Positions 1 through 12,235 of a stretch of 64,000 nt of DNA are shown here, in pieces (the first letter of the stretch is position 1; every line of letters begins with the position of its first letter). Position numbers and translations under genes: made by a program. The stretch spans positions 930,001-994,000 of the forward strand of contig JAHDVF020000864.1 in assembly GCA_022606425.2 (NCBI GenBank), given 5' to 3'. This DNA comes from Lepidostoma basale (lineage: Eukaryota > Arthropoda > Insecta > Trichoptera > Lepidostomatidae). The notes beneath the pieces were generated by a model. That model was not told the DNA's origin, did no database searches, and saw only the letters and a program-made list of their open reading frames with translations.

Positions 1-1631
1 CTTTCGGGTAAACGGACGAAATAATTGTTTGTGATTGTGGTGCAAATTAAAATTACAAAAAAAATATATTCGAACTGCTCAATTGAATTGGGAATTTTTG
101 AGGTGAGTTGTTTGATCTCATATTTTGATAGTTTGTTATTAGTTTGATTTCAAAAAAAGTTTTTTTTGTAAGAAACGCGAGTTTTATGAACACCTTCTAC
201 AGACGGTCTTAGTGGTTTGTCTGGAAAAAAATCCGCATTTTATATATTTTCTTTCAAAATTTGCTTTCATAATTTTATCGTTCTATTGTAATTTTTGGTG
301 TATTCGGGATTTTAGAAAATGTCACGATGAAACGATAGACAGAAAACGTTCAATCTTTCTTCAATGAGTGATGAACAAATTAAAAACTTCATGGATTCGG
401 TCGAAACTGATGATGAATGCGCAGATTTTAACGACAGTTTCGAAGATCCAGATTATCATTGCGATGAACTTCAACATGAAGATAATACAATAATTAACAA
501 CTGCTTGCAACTTATGGACTCTTCCTCGCTTGGAAACGCAATTGATTTTTCACTGAACGTTAGCAATTTGAGTTTGAGTGAAATCGATGAACAAAGGGAT
601 GAATACGACGCTTCAGAATGAAATTGTTATTGAATCAATTCGAATACTTCAAGAACCTCAAACAGAAATGACAACCTCAATGCCACAGGGTGAAGTTGCA
701 GTTCAAGCACAACGACCACAGACAGAATCAAAAATGTCGTTTTAGCTAAAGAAAAGAGCTTGATCACCATTACCAAGTGTAGAAGCTTCTGGACCACGCG
801 TAGTACCATCAGCTGGTGGCTTCACTGGAGTTAGCTTGATGAATATTGACAAGGACTCGAAAGAATTCAAAGAAATAATGTGGCGTAAAAAGGTATTTGG
901 GTCGCAATGGACTCAAAATTAAAACTCAGGACATGGCAACCAGGATCTTTTACCATCTTCTGGACATGGCTATAACCAATGCATTCATTTTGTATAGAAG
1001 ACTCAACGCTGACAAGAATAAAACTGCGGTTACTAATCAGGAAAAAATTAAAGATATGACGATGAAGGCATTTCGTGTGAGTTTTGCTAAAGAACTGTGT
1101 GTCTCCCTTGAGAAACGCTCAGTTGGCCGTCCATCTGCCACACAACCAACTTCCAGCAATTGTGTTGGTAAAAAAGCAACTCATCCAGTGTCAAGTGTGA
1201 GATTTGATGGAATGAATCATTTTCCTGAATGGGGATCAAAAAAATCGTGCAAACAGTGTAAAAAATGGAATACACACACATTTTGCATTAAATGTAACCT
1301 CCACTTGTGCATTTCTAAAGCAAAAAATTGTTTTAAAGACTATCATGTAAATGAATGACTAATTTTTACCCATTTATCGAGTTTTCGCATTCAATAAAAA
1401 CCATTTGTTTTACATCAATTATACAGCACCTTGTTTTATTTTTTTAAAGCTTTTTTTTAAGCACTAAGACCGTCTACAGACGGTCATTCATCTGTTTCAC
1501 CTAGCGCCCTCAGGTTAACATTTTTTCAAAAATGGACTTCATATTCATGTCTGTCAGCCTAAAATCATACTAGAACCAAAATTCTCAAGACGGAATTTCT
1601 CATATTTCTATTTCAGTGGTTTAAGGGTTAA
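1..1631 (+). mobile_element. Internally deleted piggyBac-like transposon, left end outside window
   Basis: Two remnants of a piggyBac transposase lie between matching inverted subterminal motifs: AGACGGTCTTAGT at 201-213 is the exact reverse complement of 1463-1475. The right motif sits in a short palindrome (1468-1485). The sequence reaches GGGTTAA at 1625-1631, which fits the TTAA target-site end typical of piggyBac. No matching left TTAA terminus is visible, so the left tip probably lies upstream of base 1. It sits in the intron upstream of the first visible exon of the mitochondrial carrier gene. The exact right end is inferred. Confidence 0.7.
364..1358 (+). pseudogene. PiggyBac transposase remnant lacking its catalytic core
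   Basis: The 5' piece (364-621) encodes an acidic, Asp/Glu-rich N-terminus of 85 residues, as in piggyBac transposases. The 3' piece (about 868-1358) resumes near the end of the RNase-H-like domain (TQN, then RIFYHLLDMAITNAFILY) and runs into a C-terminal cysteine-rich zinc-binding domain (CKQCKKW, CIKCNLHLC, ending near CFKDYH). The DDD catalytic region between them is absent apart from a few residues before the C-terminal part, and 622-867 is frame-disrupted. The product could not catalyse transposition but keeps the acidic and Cys-rich ends. A domesticated fusion cannot be excluded but nothing supports it. Confidence 0.75.
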
Positions 1632-2222
1632 TGAATTGTGGTAGCCACTTATGGCTTCTTATCTTTAGGAATTAAAGTTAATTCGGCATAATCATTTTAT
1701 GCAAGTGCAGCAATATTTTGCATAATCTTTTCGATGCAATCGGATCTTTATTAAAAATTGTTTTTATATTATTAATTTTAGTAATTTTTTTCCATAAATA
1801 TATTTTAATTTACTTTCTTTAACTCAAAATTTTAATATTACACTTTGGTTTATGTTACAAAATGTAACAAACACCATTTTCAAAATATATTTTTGATATT
1901 ATTTGCATTTATGACCACACATATAACTCTATTTTATTTCAACTGTTAATTCAGTGGTTGAAATTTCGTTAATAATATAATTAAATATACTATTTAAATA
2001 TCTATTTTGGTCTTCTTCCATTTATTTCACCGGTGAGGTCTCTGGTCTGTTATTAGTTTGACTTCCATCCTTATTAATGAGGCATCCACCACTTGTCTAT
2101 AGTTTTTAATGTATTTTATTATTATCATATAAATTATAACATTCAAACAAATAGCATAACACCTCTCTTTTCTATCTTTATTGAATTTTTATTGTTATAA
2201 TAAAGCTTTTTAATAATTTCAG

Positions 2223-5200
2223 GATGGCGGCGACTGTGTTTGTACAGCCGTTGGACCTGATAAAGACCCGCATGCAGCTCAGTGGGCGAAGCCGTTCCAG
2301 CTTCGTCACGGGCGCGGAGATCTTCCGCAACGAGGGTCTGTCCGGGCTATACACCGGTCTCTCTGCCGGCCTCCTACGCCAAGCCACCTACACCACCACT
2401 CGACTCGGAATCTATACCTGGCTCTTTGATGTCGCTAAAGGGTATGTTTTAATTTAATTTTTCATATCATTGTTTTCTCTATAATCCTGCAATAGGGATG
2501 TTGTATTGGATATATGAAGGCTGGACCTTACAAAGGTGTACAAAAAGTCAAAAATTAGTTTTTGATGCCAATTGGTCTTAAACATAAAGGCCAATAACTG
2601 TGCAAACGTGCGTAATGATTGAATAATATAGTGTACTTCAATGTCACCCTAAAGATATCACCCGTGGTACATGACATATGGAACAAAAAACAGTTTTTGC
2701 TTATTTTTTTACTTGGCACTTTTGTAATAACCAGCCTTCATATATTCTCATTTTATTTTAATGTGCATAATATGTACACAAGTACTCCGATGATTTGTGA
2801 ATATTATCATCGTATGAATAAATTAGAAATATTTTTTAAAAGATTAATACATTTATTATTTTTTTTAAATCAGGATAGACAATTTTACATGGAAAAAGTA
2901 ATAAATATATGCAGACTCTCTTTTTTTTTCAATAATGTTAATAATAAATCTTACAAAATTTATTTCCTTATAGAGATGGACTTATTTAAAAGACAAGTAT
3001 TAACTGAAAACATCTTCTTCTTCTTCCTGTGCCGTGTCAGGTCCCCCCGACGTTGGCGATCACTCCGGCGAAAACCTCCCTGTCCTGCGCTGCCCGAAAC
3101 AGGTCATCCACCGTCCTCCTTCCGGTCCACTCTCTAATGTTGCGCAGCCAGGACATCTGTTTTCTGCCAACTCCCCGTCTTCCCTCTATCTTGCCCTCCA
3201 ATATAAGTCGGAGGAGGCGGTACTTTTCTCCACGCAGCACGTGACCCAAATATGAGACCTTTTTCACTTTGACATTCGACAACAGCTCTCTCTTGGCTCC
3301 GGCTCTCCTAAGTACTTCGACGTTACTGACCTTTTCGGTCCAAGGTATACGAAGCATTCTTCTGTGTATCCACATTTCGAATGCTTCTAACCGATTCATT
3401 ACGTTCACTTTTAGAGTCCATGTTTCACTTCCGTATAATAGAGCTGACCATATGTAAGCTTTTATCATTCTTTGTCGAAGTTTAAGATTTAAATTATCGT
3501 CACAGGAGAAGGGTCTCATCCTATTAAATGCAGCACGCGCAACCTCCACTCTACATCTCACTTCTGTATCTGGGTCGAGTGTTTTAGTAATGACACTGCC
3601 GAGGTATTTAAACTGGTCAACCATTTCGATATTTACTCCTTTTAGTCGCAAAGATGATCCAGAATAATCAAGTCTTCCAAACGACATCCACTTGGTCTTA
3701 GCGACATTTATTGTCAGACCCAATTCTTCTCCAGCCGTGTCAATCTTATTTAGGAGCTCTTGGAGATCAGGTATACTTTCAGCCAATATGACTGTATCGT
3801 CAGCATATCTGATATTATTTATAACGACTCCATTGATCTTCACTCCAAGGCTAGAGTTTTCTAGAGTTCTTTGGAAAACTTTATTGGAGTACAGATTAAA
3901 CAATAGAGGTGACAGAATACAACCTTGTCGAACTCCTCTTTGTATAGCTATAGCCTCTGTATTTCCACTTCCATATCTGATCTTTGCCGTTTGACACCAG
4001 TAGAGGTTTCTTATGAAATTCAGGTCTTTGGAGTCAATGTTACAGTCTTTGAGCATCTCCATGAGTGTCGTGTGCCTTACCCTGTCAAACGCTTTTTCAT
4101 AATCGATGAAGCATGCAAACACCTCTTTGCGTTGATCTCGACACTTCTGTAGCAGGACATTGACTGCCAGTAGCGCTTCTCTGGTTCCGAATGCATTTCG
4201 GAATCCGAATTGTGTGTCATCTAGATCTTGCTCGCACTTGTTTCTTATTCGGGCATGTATAATTTTAAGAAACAGTTTTAGTACATGACTCATTAGGCTA
4301 ATCATGCGATAGTCATTACAATTCTTTGGGTGCTGCTTCTTAGGTAAGGTGACAAATATCGATTTCAGCCATTCTTGGGGGATAATCCCTGTGTCATAAA
4401 TCTTATTAAATAGCCTCAGCAGGTAGTGAATATTTTCCTCATTAATCAATTTCAATAATTCCGCAGGGATTTCGTCAGGACCACATGCTTTTCTGTTAGG
4501 AGAAGTTCTGATGGCATGTATAACTTCAGATCTGAGGATGGAGGGTCCCTCTAATTCACCGTCAATTGTGAAGTCAGTTCTATTATCTTTGAATAACTTT
4601 TCAATGTGATCTTCCCATGTCTTAAGGATTTCTTTTTCATCCAATATTAATTTATTGGAATCGTCCATCAGACATGTGGGTGTAGCCTTCCTTGTTGTCC
4701 CAGATATTTCCTTTACTTTTTTGTGAAGCCCGAATGCATTGTGGGCATGATTGAGACTTTCAAGTTCTTCACATTGACGCTTCATCCATTCCTCTTTGGC
4801 CTTTTTGATTTCCCGTCTTATGGTACGTTGCAAGTTTCTATAATGTGTATCATTTTTCATAGCCTTCCTTCTTTCCTCCATAAGAGAGAGAATGTGATCC
4901 GTCATCCAATTTTTCTTTTTAGCCGTTCTCTCGGCCTTTAAATGATTAGTGCAGACATCTGTAAATACCGATTTCAAATTATCCCAATGTTCATGGACCG
5001 TCTCGTCTGCGACTGCTAGTTCCCGTAATTTGCTATTAAGTTCTCCGGATACTTTTTCCTTCACAGTTATGGATTCCAGTTTTCCTGTATCTATTCTCTT
5101 AACGAATTTTCTCTTGGGCACCGTTTTCAGTTTTAGAATGAGATTCGCGACAAGTGGATTGTGGTCGGATCCAACATCAGCTCCCGGATAGGTGGTAACT

Positions 5201-8200
5201 CTCTGAATACAAACTGAAAACATGGAAAAAATAAAATCTATTTGAATGTGAATAATTGCAATCTTGAGATTTTTTTACATAGCACATACTTTTTCTCAAT
5301 AAATCTAATACATCTAATATAAGCAATTTAATAACTTATAATATTTTCTGACCCTTTCTGCCATTATATTACATAGCCTACAAAGTATCCTTTGTTCAAC
5401 TTTTACATTCTTAATTTTGTGGGTAAAAATTAAAAAAAAAAAATAATAAACAAGCAAATTTGTGTTTGTAATTATTTTTTCTCACTTAAATAGTTATATG
5501 GATTTATTCTTACATAAATAATTATACAAATTTATGTATACAAAAAAATGTTATTTCTCTAAAATATTTAGATCATTCTTAGAATGAGTTGGGAACTCAT
5601 TGCTTCAAAAATAGATAATTGTCCCTGACCAAGTTATTCCATATACGAGTATTGTACATTCCAAGTAAATGTGTGTGTTATCAACATGTTTATTTTGAAA
5701 TCTTGCAATGTCTTTCCTTTAACTTTTAAATAGATTCACATCAATTAGCTTAATTATTTTTTTAAATAATTTTTCAGTAAATAATGTGCCTTATATAATC
5801 ATATATTATTTATTTTAAAAATGAATATCGCTGTAAAATGTTATCTAGTTGTTTATACTTTATCTTCTTGTGATTGTATTTTTATAATAGATCCATGTAT
5901 AATATTACTTAATATTTTATGTGATAAAAAAGCTTTTATTTTATCTTTCCTGATAGAGATATTATTGTACAGTAATTTTTGTATATGTTTATTAATTTTC
6001 TCCTTTGCATTATCCATTTGCACCTTTGTAAATTAATATTGCATAGTCTTTTGCAGTCAGAATTTCAAATTTACATAACACTTTAGAATTTTTTATCTAA
6101 TTAGCATCAAATACATATAAACAAGTTTTGTATAATAGTATATAATAGTCGTTTATCCATGGTGGCAGGAATAAAATGGTCCACATAAAAATGGATTTTT
6201 TTTATATGAATCCCGCATGTCAAGATTTCACAGCCGATGGTGCTTTCATCACAGAAATTGGTACACGAAACCAAACAAAATAATTCAGAATAGATTAATA
6301 AATAGTATTAATTGTTCATTTTCTTTATATGAATTGAACAATGGAGCATTGATATTCTCTCTCTTTATTTTATACAATGGATATGATCCATTCTTTTTAG
6401 CTACGATATTTGAAATGGTTCCAATTTCATGAAAAGTAAATTCAATTGATGGTTATTTCAAGAGTAGTTTCAGTATTACACCAATTAAAGAGGTAACAGT
6501 GTTATGCTGATGAGTTGTGTACATACAATACATACAATATAATTATATTACAGCGTAAACTGAAATCAAATTAATTAATATATGGTTATGGTTCAGTGAA
6601 CTTTGATTATCATTGGAAATTATCAGTGTGTTATAGATTAAATAAACCATTTATTAGGTCTGGCTACTACCTAATCATGAAATAAGTGTTTTTAATTTTA
6701 GTATTTAAGGAATAAAAGTATTTTTATTAATTTTATTTAAACAAATAAATTAACAAATGCTATTTTCCCGAAGGGTAGGCAAAGAGAATGCACCGCCACA
6801 CTACTCTATCTTGACACACCTTTTTGGATTCCTCTACATTCATACAGCGAGTCATACACACATGTCGAATCTTCCGACTTTTAACATGGCCGACCTTTAA
6901 AATGTTTTCCTCGGTCTTCCTCGACTCCTTAATCCATTCACATCGTTAGCATAAACTTTCTTCATCCATCGTCCCATATGTTCAAACCAACATAATGAGC
7001 ATTTCATAATATTTTCTTCGGCTCTTCCTTCTTGATATCAGCATTTGAAATTCTATCATACGAGTACATTGTTTTATCACATATATAAATTTAAACGATC
7101 TCATCTCTCCCGTGTTTATTCTGCTCTTATCCTTCTTATGCCAGTTTCATGCTTTGCTTCCATACATAAGAGTTGAAACCAGAACTCCATTGTGAACAGC
7201 CATTTCCATGATTTGTTGTAAATTTATTCAATTATGTATCATATGGTACAATTGCAGAAAGGACGGGACCAATCCAGGTGTCACCATGAAGATGCTGTTG
7301 GGGGTGTGTGCCGGGGCCGTGGGGGCTTTTGTGGGCACGCCAGCCGAAGTGTCACTTATCCGCATGACAGCAGACGGCCGCCTGCCGCTGGAGAAGCGCC
7401 GTAACTACAAAAACGTGGCGGACGCATTGATCCGCATTATTCGCGAGGAGGGGGTGCTGTCCCTGTGGAGGGGTGCCACACCCACCATCGGACGTGCCAT
7501 GGTGGTCAATGCCGCGCAGTTGGCCTCCTATTCACAGGCTCGCGAGATGCTTAATGTGTATATTCCCGACGGTATTGGTCTGCATTTTTCCGCCTCCATG
7601 GTATCCGGCTTCATCACCACGGTCGCCTCCATGCCTGTAGATATTATTAAAACAAAGTAAGTGTTTTACATTTTTGTCAACATGTAAATATTTTACAACT
7701 TTTTATTGATTTATTGAATTAATTAGTTCATAATTGACAAGAAAGTTATTTAAATTTTGTTTTTACCTTGTGAATATTTGAAAAATCAAATTTAAATATA
7801 TTGACTTTGGTAAATTATGCTACTAAACCTTATATAATTCGTAATCAAAATCGTTCTTATCAAACTTCATTCAATTATAGAATGTTTGATAAAAACTAAA
7901 CATGGCCATTCAGTTCGTAATAAAAGTGAAAACCTGACATGTACATAAAAAGTAGAAGTGCGTACCCAGGAATGCGGGCATTTAAATTCTTAATACTGTA
8001 GTTGAATAATTAATTCTTGATGACTAATAATAATTGATCAAAAGATGAAATATTTAGGAACGCCAAAACTAGGAAACATTAATTTCATTTGCTTTTGTAA
8101 TAATGCAACTCTGCTTTGAGCATTTTAATCTCTGGTTATTTCAAACTTATTTTAAGTTGCAAATGCACAAAAAATGGTGGGCGGATGATGTTATCCAACT

Positions 8201-8707
8201 TGCAGGTCAAAGGTGGCAACAGATAGCCCAAGATAGAAAATGTTGGAAGGGTTTAGTAGAGACCTCTATCCAGCAGTTGAGAAAAATTGGTTAAACAGAA
8301 AAAATAAAATTCAAGTTGCAAATGCGTGTTTTTAAATTATCCAAGGAGAGTGCCTCCACATGTAATAACTACATATAACTATATCACCCGCTGTCCTTAC
8401 GAGACTAGCTTGCCTTTAACAAGAAGAAGATGTAATTTTTGTCCATTTTTATTGAAATTATATTTTTGTAGCGATGATTATTTTTAGTTAGTTATAAAGC
8501 AGATAATAAGATGTATATGTATATTACAGAATCCAAAATGCAGATGCCTCCGTGAGCATGCGAGGGGTGGTGGTGGACATCATCCGCAAGCAAGGCGTGT
8601 TCTCGCTGTGGAAAGGTTTCCTCCCGTACTATGCTCGCCTGGGCCCGCACACGACACTTACCTTCATCTTCCTGGAGCAGATGAACGCCTGGTACCGAAG
8701 GACTTAG
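2223..8707 (+). CDS. Mitochondrial 2-oxoglutarate/malate carrier (SLC25A11-like), 3' three exons
   Basis: Inner-membrane antiporter exchanging 2-oxoglutarate for malate, part of the malate-aspartate shuttle. Exons are 2223-2441, 7258-7656 and 8530-8707 (stop TAG 8705-8707). Each junction has an AG acceptor and GT donor (GTATGT, GTAAGT), and the reading phases join (GG|A, AA|A). The protein carries solute-carrier repeat signatures: PLDLIKTRMQ in the first exon, PAEVSLIRM in the second, PVDIIKTK at its end, and SLWKGFLPYYARLGPHT near the C-terminus, closely matching the oxoglutarate carrier subfamily. The first visible exon begins inside a glycine codon, so the N-terminal exon(s) lie upstream of the window. 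The stretch between IQN and SLWKG is about six residues shorter than I recall for the vertebrate protein, so this may be a diverged paralogue. Confidence 0.93.
2515..2740 (+). mobile_element. MITE, TGAAGGCTGG family, copy 1
   Basis: A 226-bp element bounded by inverted TGAAGGCTGG...CCAGCCTTCA ends and flanked by TATA on both sides, consistent with TA target duplication of the Tc1/mariner type. The inverted similarity extends inwards through TTACAAA. It has no credible coding sequence. Related copies are at 42733-42970 and, inverted, at 48678-48916. It lies in a carrier-gene intron. Confidence 0.75.
3008..5225 (-). mobile_element. RTE-type non-LTR retrotransposon, 5' truncated
   Basis: Insertion in the carrier intron, antisense to the host gene. 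On the minus strand it ends in a (GAA)n-type tail (TTC repeats at about 3010-3026 on the plus strand), a feature shared with several shorter relatives here (8.1, 12.6, 16.9, 34.3 and 52.1 kb). The upstream endonuclease domain is lost beyond 5225, as expected for incomplete target-primed reverse transcription. Confidence 0.8.
3037..5223 (-). CDS. Endonuclease-reverse transcriptase, RTE-type LINE (N-terminally truncated)
   Basis: One uninterrupted 728-residue reading frame. Residues 18-25 (GSDHNPLV) are the C-terminal end of an APE-type endonuclease. The rest of that domain is missing, so the first Met is probably not the native start. The reverse transcriptase follows: IDYEKAFD at 373-380 (motif A), RQGCILSPLLF at 432-442 (motif B) and YADD at 473-476 (catalytic motif C). 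The C-terminal part has the YGSETW and WIHRRMLRIPW signatures typical of RTE-type elements and ends with a WL..I..W motif. The open frame implies fairly recent insertion. It could supply reverse transcriptase but not an intact endonuclease. Confidence 0.9.
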   Translation of the reverse strand: MFSVCIQRVTTYPGADVGSDHNPLVANLILKLKTVPKRKFVKRIDTGKLESITVKEKVSGELNSKLRELAVADETVHEHWDNLKSVFTDVCTNHLKAERTAKKKNWMTDHILSLMEERRKAMKNDTHYRNLQRTIRREIKKAKEEWMKRQCEELESLNHAHNAFGLHKKVKEISGTTRKATPTCLMDDSNKLILDEKEILKTWEDHIEKLFKDNRTDFTIDGELEGPSILRSEVIHAIRTSPNRKACGPDEIPAELLKLINEENIHYLLRLFNKIYDTGIIPQEWLKSIFVTLPKKQHPKNCNDYRMISLMSHVLKLFLKIIHARIRNKCEQDLDDTQFGFRNAFGTREALLAVNVLLQKCRDQRKEVFACFIDYEKAFDRVRHTTLMEMLKDCNIDSKDLNFIRNLYWCQTAKIRYGSGNTEAIAIQRGVRQGCILSPLLFNLYSNKVFQRTLENSSLGVKINGVVINNIRYADDTVILAESIPDLQELLNKIDTAGEELGLTINVAKTKWMSFGRLDYSGSSLRLKGVNIEMVDQFKYLGSVITKTLDPDTEVRCRVEVARAAFNRMRPFSCDDNLNLKLRQRMIKAYIWSALLYGSETWTLKVNVMNRLEAFEMWIHRRMLRIPWTEKVSNVEVLRRAGAKRELLSNVKVKKVSYLGHVLRGEKYRLLRLILEGKIEGRRGVGRKQMSWLRNIREWTGRRTVDDLFRAAQDREVFAGVIANVGGT
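6763..7212 (-). mobile_element. LINE-B 3' fragment (AACT-tailed family)
   Basis: Shares phrases with 36.5-37.3 kb and 58.6-59.1 kb: an (A/G)AAGGGTAGGCA-like start, TCCTCTACATTCATA, TTCCGACTTTTAACATGGCC, and the segment matching the antisense of the [16 protein letters not shown] coding region (7140-7212). It is the decayed 3' end of a LINE inserted antisense in the carrier intron. 5226-6762 is otherwise AT-rich intron in which I see no gene. Confidence 0.55.
8110..8434 (+). mobile_element. RTE LINE 3' fragment
   Basis: A short frame reads KWWADDVIQLAGQRW, then AQDRKCWKGL, the usual C-terminal motif of RTE-type reverse transcriptases, followed by an untranslated stretch ending in an AAGAAGAAG tail near 8430. 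It sits in the last intron of the carrier gene, 100 bases before the final exon. Confidence 0.6.
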
Positions 8708-9694
8708 TCTAGCCCATTCAGCACGGATATTTGTCACGAAGCACTTAAACTCGAAGCCTATGAGTCTAGTTATTTTCTGTTCAGATTGTGGTCGTGTGTA
8801 GTTCTGCACGTACTAAACCAAATATGCCGTGTCTCTAGAAGATACACGATTACTGTACTAGTATTAAGAACACCCTCACTATACCAATTTTTAGAAAATT
8901 TTACAAATGTGTATAAAAAGTATATTTTTGAGATTTATTTATTGTGAATTGTAGACTAATATCATACAAGCTGTTAGCAAGGATTTTCCTGCAACGCTTG
9001 TATCTTGTGAGATGGAATACATCGTATATGTAGAACCATATTTTTATAACAAATTGCGGTAATTTAAGTATTTATTTTTCTATTGTTTCTTGTTGATATT
9101 TGCTTAAGAGTATACACCTGAGATTTTTCTTTGTTGTTAAACTTTATCATTTATGTCAAATGCAATTTTACCCTTTGGCTGCTATATTGTTTTTCAAAAT
9201 ACTTGCGAGAAATGCTACTGTCTGTAAATAATTTTGAAAAAATAAATCAATTACACACTTCATTGTTTGTGGGGAAAAGAGATTATGCACACAGTCTACC
9301 AGATGTGCAATATCTTTCTCTCTCACTGGGCATTTGTTGAGCATGGAGCGAAATACTTCATTTGTATTTTGCAGTTGTTAAAAACGTTTTTGTAATTGTG
9401 CCATTCATGAAATTTTACATAATAATTTGTTTAAATGTATATAAAAAGGTTTTATACCAATGACGCATTGTCGCAGAGAAATTATTTGAATTTGAGCATT
9501 TATGAGTCATCTTTTAGACTTCGACGATTGCTAGCATTTCTCTGTGGTTTTGCGAGCAACAATATATCGTTGTTGACCATTCTAAGATTTAAGAAAGTTT
9601 TGTAACATCTTAATCTATGTAATTGATTAACATTTCCATAATAACAAATGTTATCCCAAGGTGAAATTATGAAACTTTCATAGGCTATGAATGT

Positions 9695-9700
9695 AATAAA
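9695..9700 (+). terminator. Candidate polyadenylation signal of the oxoglutarate carrier gene
   Basis: AATAAA about 990 bases downstream of the stop codon in AT-rich 3' sequence. Earlier AATAAA-like hexamers, for example near 9240, are alternatives. The actual cleavage site cannot be fixed from sequence. Confidence 0.35.
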
Positions 9701-9709
9701 GTATTTATC

Positions 9710-12180
9710 ATTTATTTAACAGAAAAGAACTTTTTTTTTACATTAAATGATTTATTATGAAATGAAATTATATGTATATAGATTTTTTTTGCAAAATTTC
9801 TTACTTTGACTAGATTTACTACTTTGCACAGAAACTTTAAACTAGGGCATGTGTTCCCTCCATAATATTAAGAGGCTCAAACTGAAATTATTTATTTTAA
9901 ATTAATTTAGTCATGTATAGATTAATTGGTCTTCTTCTTCAAAATTGTTTTATTTCGTCTTTCTATTGAATCTCAAGTTCAGTGTCTTATAATAAAAGAG
10001 TTCATGGAAAGAGTGATTTAAAAGTAATACGAGTCAATAATAATTGTAAGTCATTATTATAAAAAATAACATATCCACGTATAAATAATATATGAATGTC
10101 TAACTAGATTTGGAATAAATTATTCATTCAAATGTTTTAATTGTAAAGGATGGTCAGTTAAATTGCCAATGTTTACATGAATGACGCTCATTGAAGCGAC
10201 CAATTGATTTTATACAGAGGCGGTGGCAGAGCAATTGGCATTTACGACTTTATTGATGGTGAAAGATGAGAATTTTGGCTGATTGACAAAGCCAATTAAT
10301 CATTTCGCCATTCGATTGACAATAATTTCTATAGTTTACTGCAAACATGGCAGATGTGTCAAGCCTTAAAGAATTCAGTAACAGGATTTTGTTTCACTTG
10401 TATTATATTGCGATTGCCAAGAGTGAAAGAATGGAAAATTGATATTTTATCTTTGTAATTCACACCTATTTTTGCAGCCATTCATATAAAGCATTCGGGG
10501 CGAAAATATAGAGGTGTCGAATGAAGTTCCTTTAATAGCACATTGTAAATTCAAATTGAAATTGTCAGTCATGTTTACATTGGTACTTTTATTGATAATA
10601 CAAAACACCTGATATTTAAAAATGTTAATGAATTATATTGTGTTTCTCTCTGTGCAATTAACTTTTTATTCTATGAAATTCGATTTTAAACTCTTAGCAA
10701 GTATAGACAAAATAGTTGCCTAAATGAAAGTAGTCACAAAGGAGTATGAGTGCACTCGGACTGCCGGCACCCCTATTTCAAATGCCTGTTTAACCTATGG
10801 ACTAGTAAAACAATTCTATTAACCTATGGACTAGTAAAACAATTCTATATGTAAAAAAAGATGAACATGACTATTATAAATGTAGGTCAATACTTTTTCT
10901 TTGGATGCACATTACTATTTTATATACCCTTATATATATTTGTTATAGTTGGGTTCTTTTTGTTTGCATCTTGTGTTTATTTATATTAGTCTCGAGTTCC
11001 TACTGATACTACTGACTGCAATGGTTGCCAAACCTAACACCAACCATGTTCATCTAATATCGCTAGTTATAAATACTGTCTACCTGTTGTCATATCAGTA
11101 TTTAATATTTTTTATTGAGTGTAAATATTTTTTATATGTACATACTTTTTTCTTCTTTTTGGAAGCAACATTTATTTTATTATTTAAAATTGATAATACA
11201 TCTTTATGTGAAATGAAACATGGAATAGGAGAAATGAAATATTTATATATTTTTTTACTTAATTTTTTTTATTTAGATTCAAATTTGCATAAAAACTTTA
11301 TTGAAGATGAAACTCGAGAAATATTGTATGCTAACTGAGTGTGTATTTACTTATCAATAACAGCTTTATTTTAAAATACATTCTTAGCTAATAATAATAA
11401 TATGACATATTTTTACATTTTGTCGTTCCGTGACCAAATGGGTACAACATGCATATTAGAAATGCTAAGATTTTACAGAAGTGATATTTAATATATTATA
11501 AACTAATTAAGCTTACCGGGTTCATGTTTTTCAAGTACCACTATTTTCTATTAAACTCTTCTGTTAGAGCTGCCAGTCACAAAGCAACATTTTGAATACT
11601 TGAATTGATAAACGTATCCATTATGTTCAAGAAACAATTAATACAATACTTGAATTCAAATTCACTCTTATGAAAGGTAGCATAAACTTTACATTCCACC
11701 ATAATCTTTACATTTTTACAGTCCTCTTCTTATGTAATTATATTTTGTCAATTTTGGTTAATGTGATATATCCAGTGATCGAGAGATGACAAACATCTAC
11801 ATTGTAATTATATGCTGTATATAAATATTACGAGGCAGTATCTCCACTGGCCGTCCGGCAGCAGTACACGAGCCGTGGCCGGTGATGGGTTGATGGTGTA
11901 CAGCCAATACCAGGGAAATGAACGACTTTACTTTAACTTCAGCTATTTTTGCTTATTTGAGTTCCTCAATTTCTTTTGCCAAAAATAAATATTTAATTAC
12001 CACATTTGATGACTACTATTTTATTTAAACCCCAAACCAGAACCTTTATTAATTAATAGGTATTGCATATTAATTTATTATAACATATTTTATAATGAAT
12101 ATTAACTATTAAGTATCATTATTAAATATGAAGAAAAAAAAAGCTGTAAATCAGTACATTTTTTAATACAATACCGTCTC
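9710..12180. other. Gene-poor AT-rich intergenic stretch
   Basis: No exon, RNA gene or recognisable transposon seen. The only local structure is a perfect 29-bp tandem duplication at 10791-10848. A 129-residue frame near 10949 is composed of AT-rich hydrophobic codons and has no recognisable domain. Confidence 0.5.
10791..10848. repeat. Perfect 29-bp tandem duplication
   Basis: The unit beginning TAACCTATGGACTAG occurs twice back to back (10791-10819 and 10820-10848) without a mismatch. Confidence 0.95.
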
Positions 12181-12235
12181 CGTACCGCGTTGATTACCCA
12201 TTTATATTTAATCATACCAGCAAGCTTCAAAGTCG

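Noticed and set aside
2619..3137. 172-codon open frame on plus strand
   Set aside because: Runs through a MITE, AT-rich intron and the antisense of the RTE element; not a gene.
10949..11338. 129-codon hydrophobic open frame
   Set aside because: AT-rich, low-complexity composition; no domain, splice context or conservation signal.
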